Counted from the first letter of the stretch, positions 1 through 10,795 are shown. The stretch is DNA of 41,708 bases from CAZCBN01 sp964496975 (GCA_964496975.1 CAZCBN010000013.1:1-41708); one strand, 5' to 3'. Notes: generated from the sequence alone by a model not told the origin. A program made the numbers and translations.

Positions 1-1328
1 CGCCCCCCCACCGGGCCGATCTCCCCCGCCGCAAAGAACCCCGCCAGCGGCACCGGCACGCCCGCGGCCGACGGCGTCACTTCCTCGCCCCCCTTCGCCT
101 GCTGCTCCCCCGCCACCTCGGGCAGGAACGCCCGCTGAATGGCCCCGGCGTCATGGTCCGGCCGCCCAAACAGCCCCCGCCCCCGACCCGTGCACGTCGC
201 CAAAAACGCGCCCGCCGGCGGGCCGTGCAACTGGCACCCGTCGAGCAGCAGCGCCAGGTCCTCGTTGGCCGTCTGCGCATCGCGCACGTGCAGCCGCACC
301 GTCTGCCCGACGCGGGCGAGCTCCCCGATCGCCACCCCGCCGAGCGACGCCTCGGTGCCCACGATCGGGCGGATCAAAAAGTCGCCGCGGCCGAAGCGTT
401 CCTTGTACTCGTGCACCGCCCGGCCCATGAACAGGCCCCGCTGCATCGCCTCGCGGTCCTCGTCGCTCAGGTTCTGCACCACCCGCGACACCACCTCAAG
501 CGCCGGCTCGCCCCCCAGCTCCAGGATCAGGTTGCGCGCGCACCGCGTGATGACGTACGCCGGCCCCACCGGCCTGCACCCCTGGCTCACCACGGTGTCG
601 ACGCGGAGCCGGCCCCGCAGGCTGAGCCCGACAAACCCGCCGCGGCGGGCCGCGCCGTTGATCAGCAGCGCGTTCCCCCCCGCCCCGCTCCCGCCCGACG
701 CAAGGCCCCCCATCGTCACGCCCACCGGCTCGCCCCGCCGGTCGGCCGTCCGCGCCGCGTCCAGCGCCCGCACCAAGGGGCCGAACGCCACGCTCAGCGG
801 GTCGGCCAGCAGAATCGTCGCGCGGTAGTCGTCGCCCACGCCCACGGCCAGGCGGCGCCGGTCGATCGCCGCGGCGCTCTCGTCCTGCACGTCGCCCAGC
901 TCCCGCTCGGTAAAAAGCACCGGCTCAACGCCCGGCAGGTGCGCCGCCAGCACCGACACCGCCGGCTGCCCCTCCACCTCGCGCCGCCCCCCCACCACGC
1001 CCGACGCCGTCACCCCAATCAGCGCCCGCGGCCGCAGCGCCTCGTACACCCGCCGCGCGATCTGGTCCGCCTCGCCCGCCAGCCCCGGGCCGACGCAGAC
1101 CACCGCGATCGTCGCCGACGTGTCGCCGCCGCTGAGGGCCCGGTCCGCGGCCTGGGCCACGGCACCGTCGGCCGCGAGGGCCGGGTTGTCGGCGACCATC
1201 AAACCCCACCCGAATCGAGGCGACGAACCGGCCGGCCGATCGCCATGCCCAGAACGTGGGACTCCGCCTGCAGCCCACTCGGGCGAGTCTGGGCCAAGCT
1301 GGGCGCGGCTCACGTCGGGCGTGCTCAT
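1..1328 (-). CDS. FIST domain signal-sensing protein (C-terminus cut by window edge)
   Basis: Reading the reverse complement from ATG at 1328 gives an open frame of about 442 codons running off the left edge. The N-terminal half resembles FIST_N: an RFGWGL strand, then SATIAVVCVGPGL, then RALIGVTASGVVGG. The last visible part is FIST_C, with GAFLATCTGRG followed by VPLAGFFAAGEIGPVGG, the family's usual ending. FIST proteins are thought to sense small ligands and often feed two-component or cyclic-nucleotide signalling. No kinase or cyclase partner is visible here. ATG 1328 is preferred to ATG 1199 because the upstream part supplies the first expected strand; no strong ribosome site was seen. 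Only a few residues should be missing at the C-terminus. Family call firm, ligand unknown. Confidence 0.85.
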   Translation of the reverse strand, partial: MSTPDVSRAQLGPDSPEWAAGGVPRSGHGDRPAGSSPRFGWGLMVADNPALAADGAVAQAADRALSGGDTSATIAVVCVGPGLAGEADQIARRVYEALRPRALIGVTASGVVGGRREVEGQPAVSVLAAHLPGVEPVLFTERELGDVQDESAAAIDRRRLAVGVGDDYRATILLADPLSVAFGPLVRALDAARTADRRGEPVGVTMGGLASGGSGAGGNALLINGAARRGGFVGLSLRGRLRVDTVVSQGCRPVGPAYVITRCARNLILELGGEPALEVVSRVVQNLSDEDREAMQRGLFMGRAVHEYKERFGRGDFLIRPIVGTEASLGGVAIGELARVGQTVRLHVRDAQTANEDLALLLDGCQLHGPPAGAFLATCTGRGRGLFGRPDHDAGAIQRAFLPEVAGEQQAKGGEEVTPSAAGVPVPLAGFFAAGEIGPVGG

Positions 1329-1502
1329 CGGCGCCACTGTAGTTCAGATCAGGGGGGAGCCCCGCGTTCAGGCCCCCCAACTCGTCGCACCCTGTCGCGG
1401 CCCCAAAACGCCCCAACCCGAAGGCCCCGTCCGAACGCCCCAGCCGGGGAAGACCGACGCACGGGCCGGGCTCCGGCGTGTGGGGCGAGGGCCCGCCGCG
1501 GG

Positions 1503-1880
1503 TCAGCTCGCCTGGGACTCCGACGGGCCGGACGCGGTGCCTGTCGGCGCCGCCGGTCCGATGAAGAAGTCGGTCGGTGCATGACGATCGGCCGCCGCCA
1601 CGGCGCGGTGCCCGGCGTGCCAGACCAGCCCGCCGCGCACCACGCGCACGTCGGGATCCGTCGTGCCGCGAGGCTCGGCCACCACAAGCGGCAGCATCGC
1701 GGCCACGACCGCGTTCATCACATCATCCGCCATCGACCGCTGCATCGCCTGCCGCACCGCATCGCGCGAGGGCTGCCGCATGCCCGTGCCCGACACGCCC
1801 GCGGGACGCGTCGCCGCGACGTCTTGCATCCGGGCGACTCGCCGCGCTCGCGGCATCGCGGCCATCGACTCGACCGTCAT
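1503..1880 (-). CDS. Small hypothetical protein
   Basis: A 125-codon frame from ATG 1880. AAAGG lies 8 nt upstream of this ATG and is a plausible ribosome site; the open frame continues further upstream, but that part is less GC-rich and has no such site. The protein has an Arg-rich N-terminus, an amphipathic stretch around SMADDVMNAVVAAMLPLVVAE and an Ala/Pro/Ser-rich tail. No family was recognised. It is divergent from the membrane-protein gene at 2078. It could be spurious, because long open frames are common in DNA this GC-rich; the spaced ribosome site is the main argument for it. Confidence 0.45.
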   Translation of the reverse strand: MTVESMAAMPRARRVARMQDVAATRPAGVSGTGMRQPSRDAVRQAMQRSMADDVMNAVVAAMLPLVVAEPRGTTDPDVRVVRGGLVWHAGHRAVAAADRHAPTDFFIGPAAPTGTASGPSESQAS

Positions 1881-2077
1881 CCGCTTGACCTTTGCGACGC
1901 ATGCCGTGCTCCCCGGGTTTGTTCGTCCGAACCATGACCCCCCGAACTTTAGCGGATAAGATCCGCGAGATTCCAGATCATTCTCACGTCCTAGATCCGA
2001 ATAAGCCAACCGCCCCACCCTCAATGGGCTTGGGGAAAAGTGCCCATCCGATGGATGGCTCACCAAAGGAGCTTCGC

Positions 2078-2512
2078 GTGTCACGCTTTGTGGTGTGTCT
2101 CTCGGTGTATGCGATGCAACTTATCGCGGGCGGTGCAGTTGCGTTCATTCTCGGCGGGGCGGGGGAGAGCGCCAAGACCGCGCTGTTCTTCACCATCGGG
2201 CCTGCGGTGGTGCTGCTGGCGTGCGCCGCGGCGGCACCGCTTATCCACCGGATGAGGGCCCTCGGAATGGTGGCCATTCACGCCGGGCTTGGCCTGCCGT
2301 TGCTGCTGGCGATCGCGTACGCGGGCCGCGCGGCGATGCTCGCGGGCACGCCCGACGCCGACGCGAAGAAGTACCTCGCGGCGTGTTTGTGGATGCTCGC
2401 GGTGATGAGCCTCGGCGCGTTTGTGTGCCTGCTGGCGCAGCGTCCCACGCCCACGCCGAAGGCCGCGGCCGCGCGCACGGGCCGCGCCGATGTGGTGACC
2501 AGCACCCCGTGA
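2078..2512 (+). CDS. Small four-helix membrane protein, unknown function
   Basis: The start is taken as GTG 2078 because AAAGGAG lies 6 nt upstream. The in-frame ATG at 1892 would add about 60 polar residues unlike the rest. The 144-residue product has four hydrophobic segments at about 5-25, 35-55, 62-85 and 103-122, then a Pro/Ala/Thr-rich tail. An F1Fo ATPase-associated subunit (AtpI/AtpR type) was considered, but no atp gene is nearby and no diagnostic residues were seen. Function unassigned. Confidence 0.65.
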   Translation: MSRFVVCLSVYAMQLIAGGAVAFILGGAGESAKTALFFTIGPAVVLLACAAAAPLIHRMRALGMVAIHAGLGLPLLLAIAYAGRAAMLAGTPDADAKKYLAACLWMLAVMSLGAFVCLLAQRPTPTPKAAAARTGRADVVTSTP

Positions 2513-2531
2513 CAGTGGGTGGCCCGCCGCC

Positions 2532-4220
2532 TCAGGGCGCGGTGGGGGCGAGCACGTCGACGTAGTCGGGCTCGATGAGCAGGAGGCCCAGCGCCTCGTC
2601 GCGGCGGCTTGGGCCGGCAACGCCGACGATCTGCCCCAAACTGGCGGACAGGTCTTCGGTGGCATCGGGCCGCACGTACGCGAGCGTGCGCGGGTAGGGC
2701 CCCTCGGCCGCGACGACGCGATACATCAGCGGCAGGCGCACGCCGTCGTAGAGCGGGCTGGCCGAGAGCCGGCCCACCACGGTGTAGCGGCCCGCGCGGC
2801 GGACGACGTCGGCGGCCTGCTGGAACGTGGCGGTGCTGCGCGACTCGGCGTCGGCCAGCACGCGGTCCAGCTCGCGACGCTGGTTGCGCAGGTCCCGGCG
2901 GAGGCTGAGCCAGCTGAGGCGCTGCTCCACGCCGCGGCGGATGCCGGGGTCGGTCGCGGTGCCCAGCGTGCGGGTGAACTCGGCGATGAGCTCGTCGAGC
3001 GCGTCGTCCTCCACGGCGGTGCCCTGGGCGCGGACGCGGGCGAAGGCGGCCTCGAGCGTGTCGAGCGTGCTGGCCTTCACCTCGGCGGGCTGCGGCGTGG
3101 CGCCCGCGGCGGGGTTGGCAGGGTCGGTGGGCGAGGCACCGCCGCCGGTGGGGTCGCCCTGATCCGCACCGCCGGTGGGGTCGCCCTGGTCGGCGCCGCC
3201 GGTGGGGTCACCTTGGTCGGCGCCCGCGGCGGGGGTGGCCGGGGTCATGGCGATCGGCGCGGCCGTCGGCGGGGGCGTGGTGGGCTGGGCGCTCGCCGCG
3301 GGCGGGGCCACGGGGGGCAGGTCGTCGGTCGGCGCGGTGGCGGGCTGGGTCGCCGGCTGGCTCGCCGGCTGGCTGGTGGAGCCCGCGTTGAGCGTGGCGG
3401 GCGTTTCCGCGGCGGTTCGCACCGTGGGAACGGTGGGGTTGGCGGCCGCGGCGGGGAGGTTCTCGACGGCCCGCACCCCTGCGGCGAGGTCCTCGGGTAG
3501 GGGCACATTGGCGGCGACGGTCTCGGGCTGCGGCGTGGGCGGGGGCGTCATGCCGGCGGCGAGCAGGCCGGCGCGGATCTCATCCGCCGTGGCCGGGCGC
3601 ACGTCGCTGGTCGACACAAAGCCCACGGGCATTTGCGGCACGGCCGGGGGGCGCGGCGGCTGGACGCGGTAGCCGGCCACTTCGCCCGCGCTGCCCTTGA
3701 GCTCGCCGACGAGGGTCATGGTGGTGCCGGGGGGCAGGGGCTGGGCGTAGATGGCGCGCCAACTGCCGCTGAGGCCCACCCAGAGATTGGGGGCGCGGAG
3801 CTTGGAGGCGGAGGTGAGCTCGACGCGGTCGCCCACAACGCGGGCCTCGTCGGCCCGGACGAAGGCCTCGGCGGACACCGGGTAGGCCACGGCCTGCCAC
3901 TCGGGCGACACGGGCTCGCCCTCGGTGCTGGCGAGGGCGAGGACGGTGGCCTGGGGGAGTTCCGTCACGGTGTAGTAGTGCGCGCCCGGGCCGCAGCGGA
4001 GGGAGGCCTTGTCCTTGGTGGTGACAACCCAGCGGGTGGCGGCGGCGTCGCTGAGCGTGGCGACGGCGGCGGACGTGTCGACGGGCTGTGCTGCCCCAGC
4101 GAGGGCGGGGGCGGCGAGGCCCGCAGCGGCGATCAGCACCAGAGCGGCGACGGCGTCGTGCCGCGCGGGGGTGCGTGTGCGGCGGGGAGACGTGCGGGTG
4201 TTGGCGACCGTGCCGGTCAT
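2532..4220 (-). CDS. Secreted protein with SH3-like domains and Pro/Ala/Thr-rich linker
   Basis: Start at ATG 4220, with AGGAG 7 nt upstream; 562 residues. A basic N-terminus and hydrophobic stretch at about 22-44 form a signal peptide ending near ALAGAAQ. Residues about 63-128 form a bacterial SH3-like domain (ASLRCGPGAHYYTV, EWQAVAYP, AFVRADEARV). A second, weaker SH3-like unit follows to about 205. A long Pro/Ala/Thr linker holds three copies of ADQGDPTGG. The C-terminal part is helical and Arg/Glu-rich (LSLRRDLRNQRRELDRVLAD, probably coiled coil), then a compact beta-rich end. SH3-like domains often bind peptidoglycan or protein partners, so a cell-envelope role is inferred. No enzyme motif was seen. 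Confidence 0.8.
   Translation of the reverse strand: MTGTVANTRTSPRRTRTPARHDAVAALVLIAAAGLAAPALAGAAQPVDTSAAVATLSDAAATRWVVTTKDKASLRCGPGAHYYTVTELPQATVLALASTEGEPVSPEWQAVAYPVSAEAFVRADEARVVGDRVELTSASKLRAPNLWVGLSGSWRAIYAQPLPPGTTMTLVGELKGSAGEVAGYRVQPPRPPAVPQMPVGFVSTSDVRPATADEIRAGLLAAGMTPPPTPQPETVAANVPLPEDLAAGVRAVENLPAAAANPTVPTVRTAAETPATLNAGSTSQPASQPATQPATAPTDDLPPVAPPAASAQPTTPPPTAAPIAMTPATPAAGADQGDPTGGADQGDPTGGADQGDPTGGGASPTDPANPAAGATPQPAEVKASTLDTLEAAFARVRAQGTAVEDDALDELIAEFTRTLGTATDPGIRRGVEQRLSWLSLRRDLRNQRRELDRVLADAESRSTATFQQAADVVRRAGRYTVVGRLSASPLYDGVRLPLMYRVVAAEGPYPRTLAYVRPDATEDLSASLGQIVGVAGPSRRDEALGLLLIEPDYVDVLAPTAP
3144..3224. repeat. Three 27-bp tandem repeats inside a coding sequence
   Basis: Units lie at 3144-3170, 3171-3197 and 3198-3224 and differ by only a few bases. 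Each encodes nine residues (ADQGDPTGG on the minus strand) in the linker of the SH3-like secreted protein, so the frame is preserved. Such arrays usually vary in copy number between strains. Confidence 0.9.
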
Positions 4221-4492
4221 GGGCGGGCTCCTGGGTGCAAGGCCGCGCGGCGTGTGCGCCGCGGGACAGAGGCCGCGTGATCTTTTGCGCAGCCCGTCGA
4301 CGGCGGGTCGGGGGTCTGCGGGGGCTCGGCGCGTGGCGATTGCCGCATGTGCATCGCCGGTGCGCACGACTTGCGGCGTCTGGAAGTGTACGCTAACCCC
4401 CGCGCGGAGTCCGCCGAAGCACGGGGCTGCGTGTCCGGCCCGGCGACGGGCCGCGCGATTCAGCCGCGGTGCATCCCCGGAGAGTTTGCCCC

Positions 4493-6493
4493 ATGCGACG
4501 ACCCGATGGCCGCTTTGGTGTGTGTCCGGTTGGGGCGTTCGTCGCCGGGCGGGGGCTCGCGGTTCCGGCGTTGGCGATGGCGATGGCGGCGGGGGCGTGC
4601 CAGTCGCCGGTGTCGGAGCGGACGGAGCAGGACCTTCGGGCGAGCGTGCTGCACGCGGTGCAGCGCGAGGTGGCGGACGCCGAGCGTTCGCCCGCGGCGC
4701 GGACGACGGACCGGGAGAGCCGGATCTCGCAGCTTGAGATCCGCGAGGAGTACCTGCGGGAGATCGAGGAGGACTACAACCCGCAGCGGTACTTTGCGCC
4801 GTCGTTTGACCCGGCGGACCCGTCGCTGCCGGTGGAGCAGGTGCGGGGGCTTTTGGCGCCGGACCTGTACGGCTCGTCGCAGCGGATCGTGCCGGTGACG
4901 CTGCGGGACGCGGTGCGGTCGGCGCTGGACCAGAACCTGCAGGTGCAGTCGGCGCGGATCACGCCGGCGGTGCGCGAGGCGGACGTGGTGGCGGCCGAGG
5001 CGGCGTTTGACTGGACGTTTTTCAGCGAGGGTCGGTGGGTGGACACCGACCAGCCGCAGGCCGGGCCGGGCTTCTTGAACCTGAACCGGACGGTGAACTC
5101 GGACCAGACGCTGACGGGCGCGGCGGGGCTGCGGCGGAACCTGGTGAGCGGCGGCCAGCTCAGCGTGCAGCAGGACCTCGTCTACAGCGATCTGCGGAAC
5201 TCGGGCTTCGGCGTGCTGCCGAGCCCCAACCCCGCCTCGACGACGAGCCTGGGGATTCAGCTTCAGCAGCCGCTGCTGCGGAACTTCGGCTCGGACGTGG
5301 CGCTGGCGCAGGTGCGGCTCTCGCGGAACGCGGAGCGGGACCAGATCGCGCAGCTCAAGTCGACGCTCATCACCACCGTGACGGAGGTGGAGCGGGCGTA
5401 CTGGGACCTGGTGCGGGCGCACCGGGAGCTGGTGATCGCGGCGAAGCTGGTGGAACGCGGCGAAAAGGTGCGGGACGACATCAAGGTGCGGCGGATCCTG
5501 GACGCCATTCAGGCGCAGGTGGCCGACGCGGTGGCCGAGGTGGAGTCTCGCCGGGGCGACGTGCTGCGGGCGCAGACGTCGCTGCGTCGGGCGAGCGACC
5601 GCTTCAAGGCGCTGATCAACGACCCGTCGCTGCCGGTGGGGTCTGAGGTGCTGGCGGTGCCGGTCGACCGGGCGCTGGACGAGCCCTTCAGCTTCAGCCT
5701 GCTGGACGCGGTGCAGGCGGCGCTGGCGAACCGGCCCGAGATCGACCGCGCGGTGCTGGACATCGACGACGCGTCGATCCGCACGGTGGTGGCGCAGAGC
5801 GAGCGGCTGCCTCAGCTGGACCTGACGGCGAGCGTGACGCTGCTGGGGTTTGACGAGATCCCCGGCGACGCGTTCGGCGACCAGTTCCGCAACGAGTTCT
5901 TCGACAACTTTTTGCTCGGGCTGGTGTTCGAGCAGCCGCTGGGGAACCGTGCGGCGGAGGCGCGGCTGCGCGGGCGGCGGCTGGAGCGGATCCAGTCGGT
6001 GGTGGAGTATCGCCGGGCGGCGCAGAACGTGGTGCTGGAGGTGAAGGACGCGCTCGACGGGGTGATCCTCAACTACCGGCTCATCGAGCAGGCGCGGACG
6101 AGCCGGGTGGCGGCGGCCGAGGCGCTGCGCACGCTGCTGGTGGAAAAGGAACTGACGCAGCGCGGCTACACGGTGGAGCGGCTCAACCTGGAGCTGTCGC
6201 AGCAGACGGCGCTGGCGGCGGCGGAGCGGGCCGAGGTGAACGCCGTGATCGACTACAACGTCGCGATCGCGGACCTGTACGCGGCGATGGGGACGGCGCT
6301 GGAGCGCAACCGCATCGACTTCGTCGTGCCGGACGCGAACCAACTGCTCGACGGCGAGCGGGCGATTGACTACCGCGTGGACCCGGCGCCCGAGTCGGCG
6401 GGGGCGTCGGCCCCGGCTCCGGCTGATGCTCTGGCTCCCGCGGCAGCACCCGCCCCTTCCGAGCCCGCGCCCGCGGCGCCGCCCGTGCCCTGA
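4493..6493 (+). CDS. TolC-family outer membrane efflux protein, probable lipoprotein
   Basis: Start ATG 4493, with GGAGAG 8 nt upstream; 666 residues. The N-terminus ends in a lipobox-like AGAC with Cys36, so the protein is probably lipid-anchored, as many outer-membrane factors are. The body shows two TolC-type helical repeats: VTLRDAVRSALDQNLQVQ opens the first, followed by strand segments (LRRNLVSGGQLSVQQ, LGIQLQQPLLRNFG) and long heptad-rich helices. The second copy includes LDAVQAALANRPEIDRA and LGLVFEQPLGNRAAEARLRG. These proteins form the trimeric outer-membrane channel of tripartite efflux or type I secretion. No adaptor or inner-membrane pump gene lies alongside, so the cargo is unknown. 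The tail is Pro/Ala-rich. Confidence 0.93.
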   Translation: MRRPDGRFGVCPVGAFVAGRGLAVPALAMAMAAGACQSPVSERTEQDLRASVLHAVQREVADAERSPAARTTDRESRISQLEIREEYLREIEEDYNPQRYFAPSFDPADPSLPVEQVRGLLAPDLYGSSQRIVPVTLRDAVRSALDQNLQVQSARITPAVREADVVAAEAAFDWTFFSEGRWVDTDQPQAGPGFLNLNRTVNSDQTLTGAAGLRRNLVSGGQLSVQQDLVYSDLRNSGFGVLPSPNPASTTSLGIQLQQPLLRNFGSDVALAQVRLSRNAERDQIAQLKSTLITTVTEVERAYWDLVRAHRELVIAAKLVERGEKVRDDIKVRRILDAIQAQVADAVAEVESRRGDVLRAQTSLRRASDRFKALINDPSLPVGSEVLAVPVDRALDEPFSFSLLDAVQAALANRPEIDRAVLDIDDASIRTVVAQSERLPQLDLTASVTLLGFDEIPGDAFGDQFRNEFFDNFLLGLVFEQPLGNRAAEARLRGRRLERIQSVVEYRRAAQNVVLEVKDALDGVILNYRLIEQARTSRVAAAEALRTLLVEKELTQRGYTVERLNLELSQQTALAAAERAEVNAVIDYNVAIADLYAAMGTALERNRIDFVVPDANQLLDGERAIDYRVDPAPESAGASAPAPADALAPAAAPAPSEPAPAAPPVP

Positions 6494-6549
6494 GCGGCGC
6501 GGGCCGGCCTCTGTGCAACCAGGGGGCGACGGGCGGTCAACAATGCGGC

Positions 6550-7641
6550 ATGGGGACGTGGAACGCGACATCGGGCCACGGGGGCGTGCCGTCCGCGTTG
6601 ATCGCGGGGGCGGTGTCGCGGCTTCGCGCGGGCGGGCTGGTGGCGTTTCCGACGGAGACGGTGTACGGGCTTGGGGCGGACGCGCGGAGCGACGCGGCGG
6701 TGGCGCGCGTGTTCAGCGTGAAGCGTCGCCCGCCGGCGAACCCGCTGATCGTGCACACGGCGGACGAGGCGGGGGCACGGGCGCTCGCGGCCGGCTGGAG
6801 CGAGCAGGCGGCGGCGCTGGCGCGGGCGTTTTGGCCGGGCCCGCTGACGCTGGTGCTGCCGCGGCGGGCGGGGGCGGTCGCGGACGCGGCGGCGGCGGGC
6901 GGGCCGACGGTGGCGCTGCGCGTGCCCGACCACCCGGTGGCGCTGGCGTTGCTGCGGGCGTTCGGCGGGCCCTTGGTGGGGCCGAGCGCGAACCCGAGCG
7001 GGTATGTCTCGCCGACGCGGGCGGAGCACGTGCGGGCGCACTTTGACGCGGACGAGGTGCTGACGCTGGACGGCGGGCCGTGCCGGGCGGGGATCGAGAG
7101 CACGGTGGTGTGGCTCTGCGGGACGGGTCGGCCGCGGGTGCTGCGGTCGGGGGTGATCGGGCCGGGGCAGATCGCAGCGGCGCTGGGCGCGCCGGTAGAC
7201 GCCATGAGCACCGAGCCGGGCGGGGGGCACGGCGGGGCGACGGGGGCGGCCGCGCACGACGGGGGCTTCGGTGGAGGCTTTGGTGGGGGCTTTGGAGGAA
7301 CGCCGGTGGCGTCGCCCGGGCTGATCGGGCCGCACTACCGGCCGCTGGCGCGGGTGGTGCTGGCGGATTCTGCGGCGGAGGCGGAGGGGCTGCTCGCGTC
7401 GGCGGCGGGGCCGGGGCTGCTGCTGTCGCCGCCGGGGGTGCCGCAGCGTGTGTCTCCGCCGCACGCGTCGCTGGCGATGCCGGCGGACGCGTCGGCGTAC
7501 GCGGCGGAGCTGTACGCGGCGCTGCGCGAGGCGGACGACTTTGGCGCGACGGTGGTGGTGGTGTGCCGCCCGCCGCGCGGGGGCGCGGAAGAGCCGGTGT
7601 GGGCCGCGGTGGCGGAGCGGCTGAGCCGGGCGGCGATGTAG
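6550..7641 (+). CDS. L-threonylcarbamoyladenylate synthase, Sua5 type
   Basis: Makes threonylcarbamoyl-AMP from Thr, bicarbonate and ATP, the first step of t6A37 modification of ANN-decoding tRNAs. 363 residues. The YrdC domain spans about 15-205 with GGLVAFPTETVYGLGADA, KRRPPANPLIVH, FWPGPLTLVL, GPSANPSG and GIESTVV. The Sua5 extension (about 256-363) opens with SPGLIGPHYRPLA, so this is the two-domain Sua5 form, not the short TsaC form. The linker has an unusual Gly-rich run (about 224-250, GGGF repeats) encoded by a 12-bp imperfect repeat. Start at ATG 6550; no strong ribosome site. It stands alone between a TolC gene and a membrane protein. Confidence 0.95.
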   Translation: MGTWNATSGHGGVPSALIAGAVSRLRAGGLVAFPTETVYGLGADARSDAAVARVFSVKRRPPANPLIVHTADEAGARALAAGWSEQAAALARAFWPGPLTLVLPRRAGAVADAAAAGGPTVALRVPDHPVALALLRAFGGPLVGPSANPSGYVSPTRAEHVRAHFDADEVLTLDGGPCRAGIESTVVWLCGTGRPRVLRSGVIGPGQIAAALGAPVDAMSTEPGGGHGGATGAAAHDGGFGGGFGGGFGGTPVASPGLIGPHYRPLARVVLADSAAEAEGLLASAAGPGLLLSPPGVPQRVSPPHASLAMPADASAYAAELYAALREADDFGATVVVVCRPPRGGAEEPVWAAVAERLSRAAM

Positions 7642-7747
7642 CGCGCGGGCGGGCACGCGGGGGCCGGCGGGGGCCCGCGGGGGCCCGCGGGGGCCAGCGC
7701 GGGCCGGGGGAGCCGGAGGAGCCCGGGGAGCCGGGGGAGTTCGCGGG

Positions 7748-8365
7748 GTGCGGGTCTACCACAGGCACTGGTTCTGGATCTGGTTCGGCGACCCACGGAG
7801 CTTTGCGCTGGTCGCGCTGCTCGGCGCGTTCGTGGCGTGGTTCATCGTGCCGATCCCGCGGCGGGCCCTGGCGGCGGCGGGCGGGGGCGCGGTGCCGGCG
7901 GCGTGGCTCTGGTGGGGCGGCGCGGCGGCGGGGGCGCTCCTGGCGATATGGCTGGCGGGGAGGCTTGGCGAGCACCGACGCCGCGTGGAGATCGACGAGC
8001 GGGCGCAGGTGGTGCGGTTCCGCGGCTTCATGCGCTGGGAGCCGTGGTGGCGGCCGCGGTTCGGCGCGTTCGAGGTGCCGTTCTCCGCGATTCAACTGTG
8101 CGAGATCATCCGCGGCACGGCGCGCACGGGTCCGCACGCGGCGTGGCACCGCGTGGTGGCGGGCCGGGCCGTCGTGGACATCCCGCCGGGCATGACGCGG
8201 GGCGGCGAGCTGCCCGACCTGCTGCGGGTGCTGGCGTCGCTGAACCCGCCGCCGCCGGAGCGGATGACGCAGCGCGGGGCGGAGCGGGTGCTGATGCGGA
8301 CGCTGTGGGTGCTGTGGGGGCTGGGGCTGGTGGGCGCGGCGGGGTTGGTGCTGGCGGGGCCGTGA
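7748..8365 (+). CDS. Membrane protein with internal cytoplasmic domain, unknown
   Basis: Start GTG 7748, preceded by a GGGGGAG ribosome site. 205 residues with hydrophobic segments at about 18-35, 51-70 and 186-203. Between the second and third lies a soluble domain with strand-like pattern HRRRVEIDERAQVVRFRGF and PFSAIQLCEIIRGT. That layout of two helices followed by a PH-like or YcxB-like beta domain recalls small bacterial membrane proteins of unknown function. The upstream 7650-7740 stretch is a G-run-rich simple sequence. No family name can be given with confidence. Confidence 0.75.
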   Translation: MRVYHRHWFWIWFGDPRSFALVALLGAFVAWFIVPIPRRALAAAGGGAVPAAWLWWGGAAAGALLAIWLAGRLGEHRRRVEIDERAQVVRFRGFMRWEPWWRPRFGAFEVPFSAIQLCEIIRGTARTGPHAAWHRVVAGRAVVDIPPGMTRGGELPDLLRVLASLNPPPPERMTQRGAERVLMRTLWVLWGLGLVGAAGLVLAGP

Positions 8366-8645
8366 GGCCGACGGCGTCTCGGCGGGAGTTTGGCGGGGCA
8401 ATCGGCCGGGCTGTCGGCCGTGATGTCGGCGGGGGCGTGCGGCGGCTCCCCCGGGTCTGGCGGGCGGGCGGCGCAGGTGGAACGGCATCGGCCCCCGCAG
8501 CACGCGCCGCGCGGCGGGGGTCGGCGGCCCGCACCCGGATTCGGCCGAGAGAGAGCGGGCGGGCGGGCGTGGGCGGGGTACCCTCCGGCCGCGGGTTTTC
8601 GGACGCAGCGCGGTCCCGGGCCGGGCACCAGGAGTCGACATCGCC

Positions 8646-10166
<1,521 letters not shown>

Positions 10167-10202
10167 GCGGCGCGGACGCAGGCCGCGGAGTACGATTTGC
10201 TC

Positions 10203-10436
10203 ATGGCTGACTTAGGCAACCGCATCTCGATCGACCCGCAAGTGCTTGTGGGCAAGCCCGTCGTTCGCGGCACACGCATCGCCGTGGAACGGGTGATCGA
10301 GCTGATGGCTGCCGGCTGGACGGAGGCCGCCATTCTCGACAACCATCCGCAACTGACCCGTGACGATATTCACGCTTGCCTGGCATACGCCGCGCTGCGG
10401 CTCTCCAGCGAGCGGGTGTATCCCGCGGCGGGATGA
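10203..10436 (+). CDS. DUF433 antitoxin-like protein
   Basis: About 77 residues: NRISIDPQVLVGKPVVRGTRI, then a helical region (VERVIELMAAGWTEAAILDNHP), then ACLAYAALRL. This is the winged-helix-like DUF433 family, typically the first gene of a pair with a PIN-like DUF5615 toxin, which is exactly what follows. ATG 10203 is chosen by similarity to the family start. A GGAG at 10187-10190 is better spaced (6 nt) for TTG 10197, which would add two residues. The stop overlaps the next start by 4 bp, so the two are translationally coupled. Probably represses the pair and neutralises the partner (family inference). Confidence 0.9.
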   Translation: MADLGNRISIDPQVLVGKPVVRGTRIAVERVIELMAAGWTEAAILDNHPQLTRDDIHACLAYAALRLSSERVYPAAG

Positions 10437-10795
10437 CAATGAGGTTGCTCGCCAACGAGAACGTTCCGCGTGTCGTCGTCGGACAACTCCGCGACATGGG
10501 TCACGATGTGGCCTGGGTAACCGAAGTTGCACCGGGCCTGCCGGACTCCGGTGTTCTGCGGCTTGGGCGCGAAGAATCGCGTGTGCTTCTTACGTTTGAT
10601 CGAGACTTCGGCGAACTCGCCTTTCGGGCGTGCCTGCCTGCAACGAGCGGAGTCATTCTGCTTCGGGTGAGTTCCGAGAACCCGGCCTCATGAGCCGCCG
10701 CGATCGCCATCACGATCGGCTCTCGGAACGATTGGGCCGGTCACTTCTCTGTCATCGAACCGGGTCGAGTGCGCATGACGCCGTTGCCCGAATGA
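10433..10795 (+). pseudogene. DUF5615 PIN-like toxin gene interrupted by in-frame TGA
   Basis: The frame opens at ATG 10433 (ATGA overlap with the antitoxin) with MRLLANENVPRVVVGQLRDMGHDV, VLTFDRDFGELAF and GVILLRVSSENPAS, the DUF5615 PIN-like fold with its acidic residues. It then meets TGA at 10691-10693, codon 87. Reading straight on in the same frame gives AAAIAITIGSRNDWAGHFSV then IEPGRVRMTPLPE and a stop at 10793-10795, which is the normal end of the family. The gene is therefore full length (120 codons) except for one nonsense codon. It could be a real inactivation of the toxin, a base-call error, or read-through. The 86-residue product lacks the last strands. Confidence 0.85.

Noticed and set aside
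153..1937. 594-codon open frame on the plus strand
   Set aside because: It is antisense to the FIST gene, gives Arg/His/Pro-rich low-complexity protein and has no domain; the minus strand encodes the conserved FIST motifs.
4460..6571. 703-codon minus-strand frame opposite the TolC gene
   Set aside because: Arg/His-rich shadow of a clearly conserved outer-membrane protein.
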